Assembly (NCBI GenBank): GCA_022749755.1
Contig: CM040453.1
Coordinates: forward strand, 16,687,368-16,751,367
Length of the DNA: 64,000 nt
Reading direction: 5' to 3'
DNA from: Azadirachta indica
Lineage: Eukaryota; Streptophyta; Magnoliopsida; Sapindales; Meliaceae
The notes below the pieces were generated by a model that had not been told where the DNA came from, made no database searches, and worked only from the letters and a program-made list of their open reading frames with translations. Every line of letters starts with the position of its first letter. Within the stretch, counting starts at the first letter, position 1. Made by a program: the position numbers and the translations under genes. Below, piece after piece: positions 26,154 through 36,711 of this stretch.

Positions 26154-26317
26154 CTCTATATATATAGATACGATATTAGAAGCCATACATTGAATACACA
26201 TTGATTTGATGATCTACTTTGTTCTTCCTCCTCAAAGAGCTACTAACACAATACACACAATTCTTTTATTTCTTCAAGACCCACCACAAACACAATACAC
26301 AAGAATAAACCCTAGTA
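26154..26317 (+). promoter_or_regulatory. TATA box and 5'UTR of lysine-rich small gene
   Basis: CTCTATATATATAGATA at 26154-26170 is a strong plant TATA element. About 150 bp of C/A-rich leader (ACACAATACACACAATTC and similar) follows before the ATG at 26318, which lies in the favourable context TAGTAATGGTG. This arrangement is what a real plant Pol II promoter and leader look like. Confidence 0.55.
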
Positions 26318-26512
26318 ATGGTGAAGATCAAGATTATCATGCCTTTCTTTAAGAAGGAATTAGATGATAAGGTAAAGAAAGCCGCAAGTGCTCCTCAGGT
26401 TTCAACTAAGATCAAGAGGATAATGCCTTCTATTAAGAAGGAAGATGATAAGTTAGAGAAAGCCGCCATCGTTCGTAAACCGTCCAACACCGCCAAGAAT
26501 GACTTTGTTTAG
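26318..26512 (+). CDS. Small lysine-rich two-repeat protein, unrecognised
   Basis: A 64-residue highly basic protein without signal peptide or membrane segment. It consists mainly of two related units of about 27 residues. The first reads KIKIIMPFFKKELDDKVKKA and the second KIKRIMPSIKKEDDKLEKAA. The matching DNA copies are 84 bp apart, so the repeat arose by duplication. The stop TAG lies directly before GTAAGA, so a donor site overlaps the stop and the transcript may continue into a 3'UTR intron or further exons. A good TATA and leader sit upstream. I do not recognise the family. Confidence 0.5.
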   Translation: MVKIKIIMPFFKKELDDKVKKAASAPQVSTKIKRIMPSIKKEDDKLEKAAIVRKPSNTAKNDFV

Positions 26513-26739
26513 GTAAGATTATAATGATAATAATGGATAATAAATTTCGTTATATTAATTATTATAAAATTAGTAGAGTATAATATAATATAATATATGT
26601 ATTTTTAATGAGATAAGATTTAAATTTATAATATTACAATAATAAAACACAAGTCAGTAGATGCCGGTGGTGTTATTAGCGAATTTCCTCCAATGAATAA
26701 GTCAGACCAATGCACATCAGAGAAATGATAACAGAATTG

Positions 26740-27085
26740 AAAGTTAGTCGGTTCAGTTTTGCTTCTCTTCAAAAAAAAAACTGAAAATTTCAATATGGTT
26801 TTAATTCTAGTACAAAAACTCGAAACTACATTGAAATAGTGTTAAATAGTAAAATGACCTTTTTTTATGAAGAAACGACGTTATTTTTAATAAAATTAAA
26901 AAAAAACTGAAATCAAGCAGTGAAAACCGAACTGACAAGTCCTTGTTTATTCGGTTTGGTTCTAATCTAGTTCTTTTTTAAGTTCGATCTTGTTCGGTTT
27001 CAAAAAATTTAGACCCAAAATTTTTGGTCTAGTCTAGTTTCGATGAAACTCGAACCGAATTAGACCGTGCCTACCCCTAACGATA
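26740..27085 (-). mobile_element. Possible hAT-like non-autonomous element end
   Basis: Read on the minus strand from about 27085, the sequence starts TAGGGGTAGGCACGGTCTAA and continues through CGGTTCGAG and AACCGAACAA-like tracts. TAGGGGTGGGCACGGTT-type starts are a familiar terminal motif of small plant hAT elements. The other end, near 26740 (GTCGGTTCAGTTTT), is only weakly similar and no 8-bp target duplication is seen. Confidence 0.3.
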
Positions 27086-27559
27086 TTAGTGCTCTTAAGG
27101 TGATCGAGGAGAAAATATGAGTAGAAAGGAAGCTTGAATATAAGGGTGGCGCGCGAAATTTTAGTGTCAACAAGTTACTTATTTGATTTCTACTTAATTC
27201 AGGTAATTTTGACCAAAGTGCATCAGTTGAAAGTTGGTTCGTTTTATAGCAAAAATGCTAATTGGTGGAATCTACGAATTCATAAATGAGAGATTATTGA
27301 GCAACCAATTTCTATTTGTTTCCTTATCACTCTAGTAGTGTGGAGCCATTTGCTAGTGAAATTAACTTGCATTAGAAGAAGGGGCAAACTTTGTTATAAT
27401 GACCAAAATATTGATGTGCCATATCAGACGGTCTCTTTTGCTGCAATTCTTTAAAATATGGTCCTCTTGCTGCAATTCTTTAGAAACAGAGGAATCCATC
27501 ATCATTGTAATTTTAGGATTGTTTATCCTTTTGACATGAACAAATTTTCTTGGGTTATC

Positions 27560-27873
27560 CTCTGGAATAAGCTAAAAGGGGACTGACTGATACTGAAGTA
27601 GATTTAATAGAGAAATTATAGAGGCTCTGCAAAGAAACTCAAGATACAAATGTAAAGCTCAAAGAGATAAAGAGTAGGAAAATGGATGAAATCAGACTTA
27701 CAGTGGCAGCAAAAGTCAAAGAAATTGAAGAGGCTTCTAAAAGCTTGGAGGAAGAAGAAGAAAAGCTCGAAGAAATAAAGAGGAAGAAGATGGATGAAGT
27801 CAAACTTGTGATGGCAGTAAAAGTCGGAGAAATTGAAGAAGTAGAAAAACTTAGAGAAGTGCCAGAAAATTAG
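27560..27873 (+). pseudogene. Coiled-coil repeat ORF fragment, unrecognised
   Basis: From the ATG at 27682 a 63-residue charged frame reads to TAG at 27871. In-frame sequence upstream (LCKETQDTNVKLKEIKSRK) extends it back to a TAG near 27618. Before that stop comes VDLIEKL, and a further shift of frame near 27585 joins NKLKG to LTDTE. The core is two coiled-coil units 108 bp apart, KMDEIRLTVAAKVKEIEE and KMDEVKLVMAVKVGEIEE. This looks like a decayed exon of a gene encoding repeated heptad-like helices. It might belong with the lysine-rich ORF 1.1 kb upstream. No family is recognised. Confidence 0.4.
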
Positions 27874-28027
27874 CTACTACAGGTTCCAAATGGTGCATCT
27901 TGTAACGTTTAGTGGAACAAAGTGAGAGGTTAAAGAGCCAGGGTAGAAGCAAGAAGCAATTGGACGTTTCTAGTTCTATTACTTTTTCTATTTCTTTTAA
28001 TAAGGGGACTATAACCTATAAATCAAC

Positions 28028-28473
28028 TGTTATAAAAAAATCAAGTAACCAAACAAATAGAAAACAAACACAATCGCAAACAATATAGATTTACATGGAA
28101 AACCTTTGAAAAATTTTAAAGGAAAAACCATGGGAGAGAGAGAGAGAGAGAGAGGGGGATTTCACTTAGATGAAGAAGAAGAAGAACAATACACGGTTTG
28201 CCCTAAACCCTAAATATATAGTCTGAGTTTGGTCAGGTTCAAAAATAAAATCGAGTCGGGTTAGGCCTATATAGTAAAACCCATACAATATACTTATATA
28301 CATACACATATACAATACCATAAAAGGGCGGGGGCGTAGCCCCTTAACTCCCAACAAGGGGCGTTTCACCCCCTTGCACTCCTAACGAGCTCTCTAAAGA
28401 GTTTAACTCCCGATTGTATCAACGTACCCCAATATACTATACCGTTTACCAAATATGGGCCACAAATTCTATA
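28028..28473 (-). repeat. 3' LTR of the copia element (long form)
   Basis: About 446 bp. It shares with the other LTR the phrases GTAACCAAACAAATAG, CATGGAAAACC, a GA microsatellite near 28134-28155, and AAATATGGGCCACAAATTC. It also has about 100 bp (28326-28430) of GC-rich, hairpin-prone sequence (GGGGCGTAGCCCC... and AAGGGGCG...CCCCCTT) that is absent from the 5' LTR. The right boundary is approximate. Confidence 0.85.
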
Positions 28474-28530
28474 ACTCTCTTCCTTAGTACATATTTGCCT
28501 CAACTTCTCTATTATGCTCCTAAGGGCTCA

Positions 28531-31500
28531 TCAAATGCTACAAACATAAATCAAGTCCAAATAATGCTTGAACTTAGTCAAAGAAACTGCTTTAGTCAAC
28601 ATGTTAGCTAGATTCTTATGCGTAGACATCTTCTGTACTGTAACTGAACCCTTTGAAAACACATCTCTAACAAAATGAAATCTGACATCAATATGCTTTG
28701 TCTTTTTATGAAACATTTGGTTCTTAATCAAATGGATGGTACTCTAACTATGACAATGTAAAACTGTTTATTGTTGTGACAAACCAAGATCACTCACAAG
28801 ACCTCTTAGTCACAAAGCTTCCTTCACTGCTTCTGCAATAGCCATATATTCAACTTCTATAGTTGCCAATGCCATTGTAGCCTACAATGTTGCCTTTCAA
28901 CTAATGGCACAACCAGATAAGGTAAAAACATAACCTGTCAACGAACTCCATTTGTTTAGATCTCCTACATAATCAGAATTCATGTAACCTATTAACTTAG
29001 TCATATTCAATATTGCCTTATTGAATACTAGTCTTACATGACTAGTGCGCTTCAAATACTACAATATGCATTTCACAACATTCCAATGTTTTTTCCAAGA
29101 GAAGCCATATCTACTCATTAAACTTACAACACGAGCTAGATTAGGTCTGGTATAAATCATACCATATATAAGACTTCTAAGTACATTGGAATAAGGAATA
29201 TGCCTCATGTACTCCGCCTCCTTATGTGTTGTGGTTGACAAGTCTATAGATAATCTGAAGTGGGTTGCCAATGGTGTACTTACAGGTTTGTAGTTGCTCA
29301 TGTTGAACCTGTCAAGAACTTTCTTAATATAACCCTGTTATGATAAAGTCCTTGATCCCTTGTTCCTATGAATCTCCATACCTAAAATCTTCTTTACTGC
29401 ACTCAATTCCTTCATTTCAAACTCATCACTCAATTATTTTTTCAATGAATCAATATCCAATATGTTTTTTGCAGCTATCAACATGTCGTCAACATACAGC
29501 AGTAGATAAATGTAACTATCATGATAGAGTCTCTTATGGTACACACAATTATCATAAACATTTCTACTGTATCCACAATCAAGCATGAAATTATCAAATC
29601 TTTTATACTACTATTTGAAAGACTGCTTTAAACCATATAAGAATTTCTTAAGAAGATAAACTTAGTCTTGTTTATGTGAAGAGATAAAACCCTCTGATTG
29701 ACTCATGTAAATCTACTCCTCCAATATCCCATGCAAAAATATTGTTTTGACATTTAGCTGCTCAAGATGAAGATCATAAACAGTAACCAAAGCTAGCAAC
29801 ACTCTGATAAAACTGTATTTCACAACTAGAGAAAATACCTCACTAAAGTCAATTCCTTCCTTTTACGTATAACCTTTTGCTATAAGACGTGCTTTGTATC
29901 TAGGAGCTTCAGCCTTTGATATCCCTTCCTTTTTCTTGTAAACCCATGTGCATTTTACTACCCGCTGTCCCTTGGGTAATGTCACCAACTCTCATGTTTG
30001 ATTCTTGTATAAAGACTCTATCTCCTAAGTCATAACACCCATCTACTATTCACTTCTGGACAAGACATCGCTTCCTTAAAAGTAGTAGGCTCATATGTGC
30101 TTACTGTATCAATCACAGATAATGCATATAAAAGTATATCAGTGTAGTCATAGTGCTCAGGTGGTCAAATTTGTCGCCTTGTTCTTCTAATGGCAATGCT
30201 ATACTATTGTTTCTGTGCATCCTTATGTTGTTGACTTTATATATCAACACTCTACACTTCATTCATCCTCTACTCTGCGGCTGTTGTGTTGTTGTTTGAG
30301 CTTCTATCTTGAGTTTCACCTGCTCATTGACACCATGGTCTTTTCCAACTGTTGACTCATCCTCTTGACAATCAAGTGTAGCAGACTCATTAAAAGTAAC
30401 ATCTCTGCTTATCACAAAACCTAAAGACTTTTAATCTATGCACCACAATTTGTAACCTTTCACTTCATATGCATACCCTAAAAATATGCATTTCTTTGCC
30501 CTTAATTCAAGTTTACCATCATTAACATAAACATATACTGGGCAACCAAATACTCTCAAGTGAGTATAATCAGCAAGTGTACTTGATCATACCTTAAAAG
30601 GAATCTTACAATCAATAGCTACAGATGGAGACCTATTCACCAAGTAACACATGCTGTATTTACTGCTTCAGCCCAAAATACCTTATACAAATCGGAATGA
30701 GAAAGCATATAGCGAACTTTCTCTAACAGTGTTCTGTTCATACATTTTGCAACCCCATTCTCTTATGGTGTCTTCACATAAGTATAGTGTCTCATTATTT
30801 CTTCCACATTGCAGAACTCATCGAACTCAAAATTGCAATATTCTAAACCATCGTTAGTCTTAAGACACTTAACTTGTCTACTTGTCTGCTTCTCAATCAT
30901 CGTCTTCCACTGCTTAAATGTCTAGAATGTCTTATCCTTGGTCTTCAAAAAATAGGCCCAAACCATAATAGAATAATCATCAATGATAGTCACAAAGTAT
31001 TTAGCACCACCCTTTGAAGCAACTCTGCATAGACCTCATAAGTTTGAATGCACATAATCTAATGCGCCTTTAGTTTTGTGGACTATCTTACTGAACTTCA
31101 CTCTAGTCTGCTTCTCGAAAACATAACACTCACAAAAGCTGAGATTACCTGTCTTCACACTTTTTCAAGTAGATCCCATTTACTTAATTCTGACAAGCCT
31201 CTTTCACTTATGTGTCCAAGTCTCATATGCTATAATTTGGTATTATCTATATCATTACTTTCGATAGTTACTGAAACTATACCTTGAACAATCGTTCTCT
31301 AAAGAATGTATAAACCATCGCGTACACTGCTCACCATGTACACCATTGAGCCTTTTGCAATCTTCAAAACTCCATTGTCTCCATAAAATCTGAATCCCTT
31401 CGAATCCAAGATACTAAGAGAAATTGAGTTCTTTTTCAATCCTGGAACATGCCAACACTCCAATGTTCTGACTACAGCATCAAACATTTTAATCTGCACA

Positions 31501-31622
31501 ATTTCAATTCCAACTACTTCAAGGACATGATCATCACCAAGATACACTTTGCCACTCATTTGTGAGTAAATGACAAACCAATTTTTATGAAAACACATGA
31601 GAAATAAGGCACCTAAATCCAT
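28531..31622 (-). pseudogene. Copia pol: protease, integrase, RT and RNase H remnants
   Basis: Reading the minus strand from 31622: protease and pre-integrase sequence (ECWHVPGLKKNSISLSILD and GSMVYMVSSVRDGLYIL). Integrase follows in pieces to about 30300. Reverse transcriptase lies about 30000-29050, its end showing KPVSTPLATHFRLS and YSNVLRSLIYGMIYTRPNLA. RNase H ends near 28531 with KKTKHIDVRFHFVRD and ANMLTKAVSLTKFKHYLDLI. Many stops and frame changes separate these pieces, so no polyprotein can be made. Confidence 0.85.
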
Positions 31623-31628
31623 AATCCA

Positions 31629-32269
31629 TTAGTCCTTCCATTGTCCAATAGAAACAAACAACACTTCACCAGCACTGTCTGACCCATCATCCCCTGAAGT
31701 TTTAATGATTATATTCGTAGAACTCTCAACCTGTTTTCTCTTAATATTTCTACGAGGATAATCTCTTTTGAAATGACCCTGCTCACCACATTCAAAACAA
31801 TGTAATTTTCTCATCTTGGATATTGATCTAACCTTATTATTTTTCTTTTCAAAATTATCCTTATATTATGTTCTACCCCTTGACACCAAAGCTTTACCTC
31901 GACATTTTCACTACTAGAAAATTGTTTCTTTAGCTCTTTAGACCTTAGTGCACTAGACACATCTTTCATACTAATTAACTCTTTTCCATATAATAAAGTG
32001 TCAACAAATGAATCATATGATGTTGATAATAAACACAACACAAGCATGGCTTGACTCTCATTCGAAATTACAATGTCCACATTCTTCATATCCATAATTA
32101 CAAAATTAAATTCATCTAAGTATGATTTCACAGATGTTCTCTCCTTCATTTTCAAAGTATAAAGTCTCTTCTTCAAATACAACCGATTAGTTAGAGACTT
32201 ACTAGCATAAAACTCTTCCAATCTCTTCCATGCCTTTAAAGATTTCTCTATATCTGCAATTTCTTGCAT
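31629..32269 (-). pseudogene. Copia gag and zinc knuckle remnant
   Basis: The 152-codon open frame 32269-31811 matches the UBN2 type gag of copia elements (SLTNRLYLKKRLYTLKMKE, SYLDEFNFVIMDM). The next frame, 31814-31629, has a CCHC zinc knuckle CFECGEQGHFKRDYP whose last cysteine has become tyrosine. Both frames have lost the fusion to pol. Confidence 0.85.
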
Positions 32270-32517
32270 CTCCAGTTATTGACATTTAGATTGCACTTAG
32301 AGCTTCCTCTTCCAAATTAGCTTTCTTCTCTTTTGTCATATCCTCTAAATACCTGTTCTCTACTGCCTTCCATAACCCTTGAAATCTCATATACGCCCGA
32401 AATTGAATTGTCCATAAACTGAAGTTAATTTTTCCATCAAACTTCTCCAAATCATATTTGATTGAAGAACCATGATAAAAATTCAGTTTGCAGACAAATT
32501 CCGCTCTGATACCAATT

Positions 32518-32863
32518 TTTTATGAAAAATCAGGCAACCAAACAAATAGAAAACAAACACAATTGCAAACAACATCGACTTACATGGAAAACCTCTGAAA
32601 AACTTTAGAGGAAAAACCAAGGGAGAGAGAGAGAGAGAGAGGTAGATTTCACTAAGATGAAGAAGAAAAAGAACAGTACATGGTTTGCCCTAAACCCTAA
32701 ATATATAGTTCGGGTTTGGGTCGGGTTCAAAAATAGAGCCGAGTCGGGTCAGACCTATACAGTAAAACCCATACAATATATTTATATACATACACATATA
32801 CAATACCATAAAAGATATTATATATACTGTATTGATTACTAAATATGGGTCACAAATTCTACA
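32518..32863 (-). repeat. 5' LTR of the copia element (short form)
   Basis: About 345 bp, starting (minus sense) TGTAGAATTTGTGACCC and running to the primer-binding site. It lacks the roughly 100-bp GC-rich block found in the 3' LTR. It has the GA microsatellite (about 32622-32641) in common with its partner. The inner border is uncertain by a few bases. Confidence 0.85.
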
Positions 32864-33289
32864 TCAACCATTAAGTGTTAGATGAAAATGTCTAATCTTT
32901 GCATGCATGAAGTCATCCAAGCATAAATATTAATCCATGGAAAAATATAAATCAAATTGAATAATCTTATACATCAATCAAATATGATGTTGAATCCAAC
33001 ATGAGTTGCAATTCCAATTGGATAACCCATTGGAAAATTAGTTTATAATTGCAATAAGAATATGATAGTTAAGGGTTCAAGTTAGCTTAAAGCCTTGTGA
33101 CAATAGAGAAGGGTACTATAGGCAAGTCGAGTCGTGGCTATTTCAACACATAAAGAAGACTTAGAGCTAGTTGAACCTCGAGTTAGTTGAATTTCATTGA
33201 ACTTCAGAATATGTGACCTGATTCTCAAAACAAATATATGGTTTAGCATCGTTAACCACATCAGAAGCACTCAAATCCTCTCTAAGACC

Positions 33290-33355
33290 TGGTGCGAGCC
33301 GAGTGAAATTCCCGCATCAACATATATATATATATATATGTATGTATGTACATAA
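33290..33355. repeat. (TA)n / (TATG)n microsatellite
   Basis: A run of TA dinucleotides followed by ATGTATGTATGTA. Confidence 0.9.
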
Positions 33356-33419
33356 AAGGAAGAGATGAGAGAGTTTAGAATGATATTTAATTAATTTGTG
33401 TGTTGGTAATTTTGCTTAG

Positions 33420-33678
33420 GCAAAGGCAGAGGATCGATATGCAGATGGAGTTGTAGTCGAAGTCAAAAATTCAAGGGATGAAGCACTTGAAGTCAAAAAT
33501 TAAAGAGATGGAGATGGGGTACTTGAAGTCAAAAATTCAATAGATGAAGATGGAGTACTACTCGAAGTTGAAACTTCAAGAGACGGAGAAAGATTACTTG
33601 AAGTTGAAAATTCAAGAGATGGAGATGGACATGAAGTACTCGAAGTTGAAAATTTGACAGTTTTTTCTTTTTAAAAAA
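33420..33678 (+). pseudogene. Acidic tandem-repeat exon-like segment, unrecognised
   Basis: After a plausible acceptor (TTTTGCTTAG) a frame reads AKAEDRYADGVVVEVKNSRD and then four further diverged copies of a 12-17 residue unit of the type LEVKNSRDGDGV, ending EVLEVENLTVFSF and a stop. One copy contains an in-frame TAA (near 33500, where TCA would give Ser). The DNA shows the same periodicity with an AAGTCAAAAATTCAA core. It is either a decayed exon or a minisatellite that is open by chance. Its neighbours 27560-27873 and 26318-26512 are also charged repeat sequences on the same strand. Confidence 0.4.
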
Positions 33679-33894
33679 CAAACTAACAAAATTTTCTTTT
33701 CTATTATTAAATTTAACATCGTACATGAATTTTGGTTTTTCTATTAGTTCTGATCAATTTAATTCCATATCTAGTGCTGTGCCTGCATTCACCATCACCA
33801 AATACGGCAGCAGCACTAGGCTAGGGCGTATCAAATAGAAATGCACTTAATAAGAAATAGGATTGTAATATTCTAACGAAGAAAAATAAATCCT

Positions 33895-34260
33895 TACTTC
33901 CATTAACCTTCCTTCTTCCAAAAACAGCTCATCCCTAAAATGCAGTGTTATCAAATACTAGCTTAAATTACGAGTTATAATTAGTTGAAACTCCAAATTG
34001 AAGTGAAGAAAATTAGCTCCTAAGAGTTCGAAAAGGGACATTAATAGTAGTTAAGATATACTCTCTCACTATTGATTATGATTATCAACCTTATGATTGT
34101 TTTTATGATACTTAAATTATTTCGTATAAATTTTCAATAATTGCTGAATCAAAGCACCTATTCGTAATCAGTTGCAGAACAAACCATGTTCCACAAACAT
34201 TGTTTCTTTTCTAAGCTTGGAAGGCATGAACAGGTAATGACACTCGAGATGATGAGAGCA
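33895..34260. repeat. Dispersed duplication, copy B
   Basis: Continuous counterpart of the two blocks at 24738-24890 and 25205-25430, plus orientation, about 9 kb away. It lacks the microsatellite-bearing insert of copy A. Non-coding. Confidence 0.8.
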
Positions 34261-34512
34261 TTTGGAGTTTGTATCCGTACCTAAACGATATTGTCACACT
34301 TTATCCATATACAAGGAAAGATATATACCACATTATGTCACAACTTTCAAAAGTTATTCTATAACTACATTTATTTCACAAACTATAACCGAAAAACTTA
34401 ATTACCAAAGGGATATTGTACTTTATCTCTCTAACTTTTAAAGAAAAATAATTTATCCTCTAGGTTTATAGCCTGTATAAGAAACTCCTTGATTTTCAAA
34501 GAAACATGAAAA

Positions 34513-35193
34513 TAACTCTAACTTTAATAGAAATAGGAACATCTCCCGATATGATTATTTTTGTTTTAAATTGATTATTTTACTTCTCAATTATTAAAAG
34601 ACATATAAAAATGAGCATATTATCATTATTTTTATATTGTAATAATCAATATAATCTTATTCTAACAATTAAATTTGAAAGTTATAATAATATTTTGACT
34701 CTTAATTATTTTTTACATCCAAATTTGCTATCAATTTCTTTTACAATATTAATTATATATAATTTTTTTTTTAAAATAGACCATTTAATTAAAATAATTT
34801 ACTTTAAAAGTCATGTATTAATATTGTCACTATCAATTTTTTACAATATTAATTGTAAAATTTTTTATAACATAGAATTTGCTATAAAAAAATTTTAAAT
34901 ATTTTTACAACATAAATATTTTAGTTAAATATTCTATTTGAAATATTATGTATAACTAATATTGTAAAATAATTGATAATTTTAAAAAAAAATTAACTAA
35001 GAGTTAAAATATTGTTTTTAACTTTCAAAAATAATTCTTAGAATAATATTATTTTAATTATTATAAAATAAATAAAACAATTATGCTCATTTTATTTATC
35101 TTCTAATGGTTTATGGGTAAAATAATCAATTTAAAATAAAGATAGTCAACTTAGGGAGTACCTTACTAGTTCTGATAAAGTCGAGGGAGTTGG
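34513..35193. mobile_element. Large inverted-repeat (foldback) element
   Basis: Two arms of about 300 bp face each other around a centre near 34840. Left-arm phrases such as TTTTAAATTGATTATTTTAC, ATGAGCATA and TTACAATATTAATTATA recur in order on the opposite strand of the right arm, with substitutions. The outer ends are TCTAACTTTAATAGAAATAGG and, inverted, CCTCGACTTTATCAGAACTAG. No transposase is encoded. This is a non-autonomous DNA element or a large MITE; target duplication and exact ends were not resolved. Confidence 0.65.
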
Positions 35194-35269
35194 TGCATTT
35201 TTTCCACCAATAACCTTGGGGCAACAAAAGCAAAAACCTACGTCAAAATTAATTTCCATAAATGAAAAA

Positions 35270-36165
35270 CTAAAGGTAAGTTCGGCAATGCTAAAGAAGA
35301 CTAATACAATTAGTGCTTGTATTCTTTAGTACTTTTTCTTTTAGTAATTTTTAAAAAAGTAATTAAACATTTGATTAACATCTCTTTAAAAGTATTTATA
35401 AATGCTAAATTAGGTATTTAGAGGTGTAATTAAAAATATACTTTTGTATTAATAAATTACTAAAATAGACATATATTAAAATAACTAATATATCCACATA
35501 GAAATATTTTTAATAAAACCAAATATCACTTGCATGCGCGTGTGCACACGCACACACATATACATATATATAACTTTTTTGCATAAACATTTTTAGAAAA
35601 CTGAATAAAAAATTTGTTACGAAAAATTACTACAGCTTTAATAATATAAAAAATAAAAATAATATTTTTATTATAAAAACAACTACAATTTTAGTAACAT
35701 TAATTATCTACTAAATATTAAAATATAAATAAAAATATAAATATCATAAAAACGAATAATGTGTCAATTTCAATAATTTATTCATTTAAAAAGAAAAAAT
35801 ATAATAATAATATATCTTCAAATATCTATTATGATCCATCATGTATTCATCTATATAATGATCTAAATTAAAATCTACTTAACCCCAAAAAAATTAAATA
35901 TTTAAAAAATGTAATTTTCAAATTTATTTAGAGATATTTTGAAAAAATAAAATTTTCATTAACTGTACAAGTGTTACTCTCTTAAGTATTTAAAGTATTA
36001 GTTTGAGAAAGCACCAAATTTGTACTAACCAAATAATCACTTCAAGTGCTAAAATTTTTTCACAATTTTATTAAAATTTATGAAACACATGATTTAACAT
36101 TTTATAAGTGCTGATAAGCAATTATGGAGTACTAATAAACACTGTCAAACTCACCCTAAACCAAT
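35270..36165. mobile_element. Candidate non-autonomous DNA element
   Basis: Ends near 35279 (GTAAGTTCGGCAATGCTAAAG) and near 36155 (inverted: GTGAGTTTGACAGTGTTTATT) match at most positions over 21 bp, and sub-terminal sequence also shows inverted similarity (AGTACT, GTGCT motifs). The inside is AT-rich and non-coding, with a CA/TA run near 35540-35570. No target duplication was confirmed. Similar internal text (AATTACTAAAATAGA) recurs near 57650, suggesting a repeat family. Confidence 0.35.
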
Positions 36166-36711
36166 AATTACCAGCTGTACCAACATCTACAAAACGAGTC
36201 AGAATTTCTCCAAAAAAAATGAATAAATAAAAGAAGAATGAAATGTCAATGCAATAATTAAAAGGTGGATAAGTCTTTCATACCATAAAAGATCACACAG
36301 AGAGAATAATGAGAATAATGAACCACGCTGAACAGATTTGTAAGAATTTTTTCTTTCTTTTTTTGAAAAAGCAATGCATAGCATACAGTTGCTTCATGGT
36401 AGCGTATGGAATTAGTTAATACATGGTTACAAGATCAAAAGCAGAAATGATCATAAGTGATGCATAACAAAATAGAGAGTTTCGCAGTATATAATTAGCT
36501 AAACGCAATAGGTTCACAATGAAAAATGGGCTAATCTCGTTAACAGAGGCCAAAAGATTTAAAGATATTGCATAAGTTCATTAATATTTCCAAAAGAATT
36601 AATAGAGAAAAATGATTCCAGCATTAACTTTTTATTGCTTCTATCTGAGAAGAGAATGACAAGACCCTATGCTAGCATTTTATTGAGTCATGTTTGACGT
36701 ATAAAATATTA

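Larger units (their letters stand above)
28028..32863 (-). mobile_element. Complete but dead Ty1/copia LTR retrotransposon
   Basis: A 4.84-kb element reads on the minus strand and is flanked by the 5-bp target duplication TCAAC (28023-28027 and 32864-32868). Its LTRs start TG and end CA. The right LTR (5' in element sense) is followed by a primer-binding site complementary to initiator tRNA-Met (TTGGTATCAGAGC on the minus strand, 32503-32515). Internal order is gag, zinc knuckle, protease and pre-integrase, integrase, reverse transcriptase, RNase H, which is the copia order. All domains are cut by stops and shifts. LTRs differ by substitutions and one large indel, so the insertion is old. Confidence 0.93.

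Noticed and set aside
34611..34898. 95-codon plus-strand frame in AT-rich DNA
   Set aside because: It is one arm and the centre of the inverted-repeat element; composition (Phe, Ile, Asn, Leu, Tyr) is that of AT-rich non-coding sequence.
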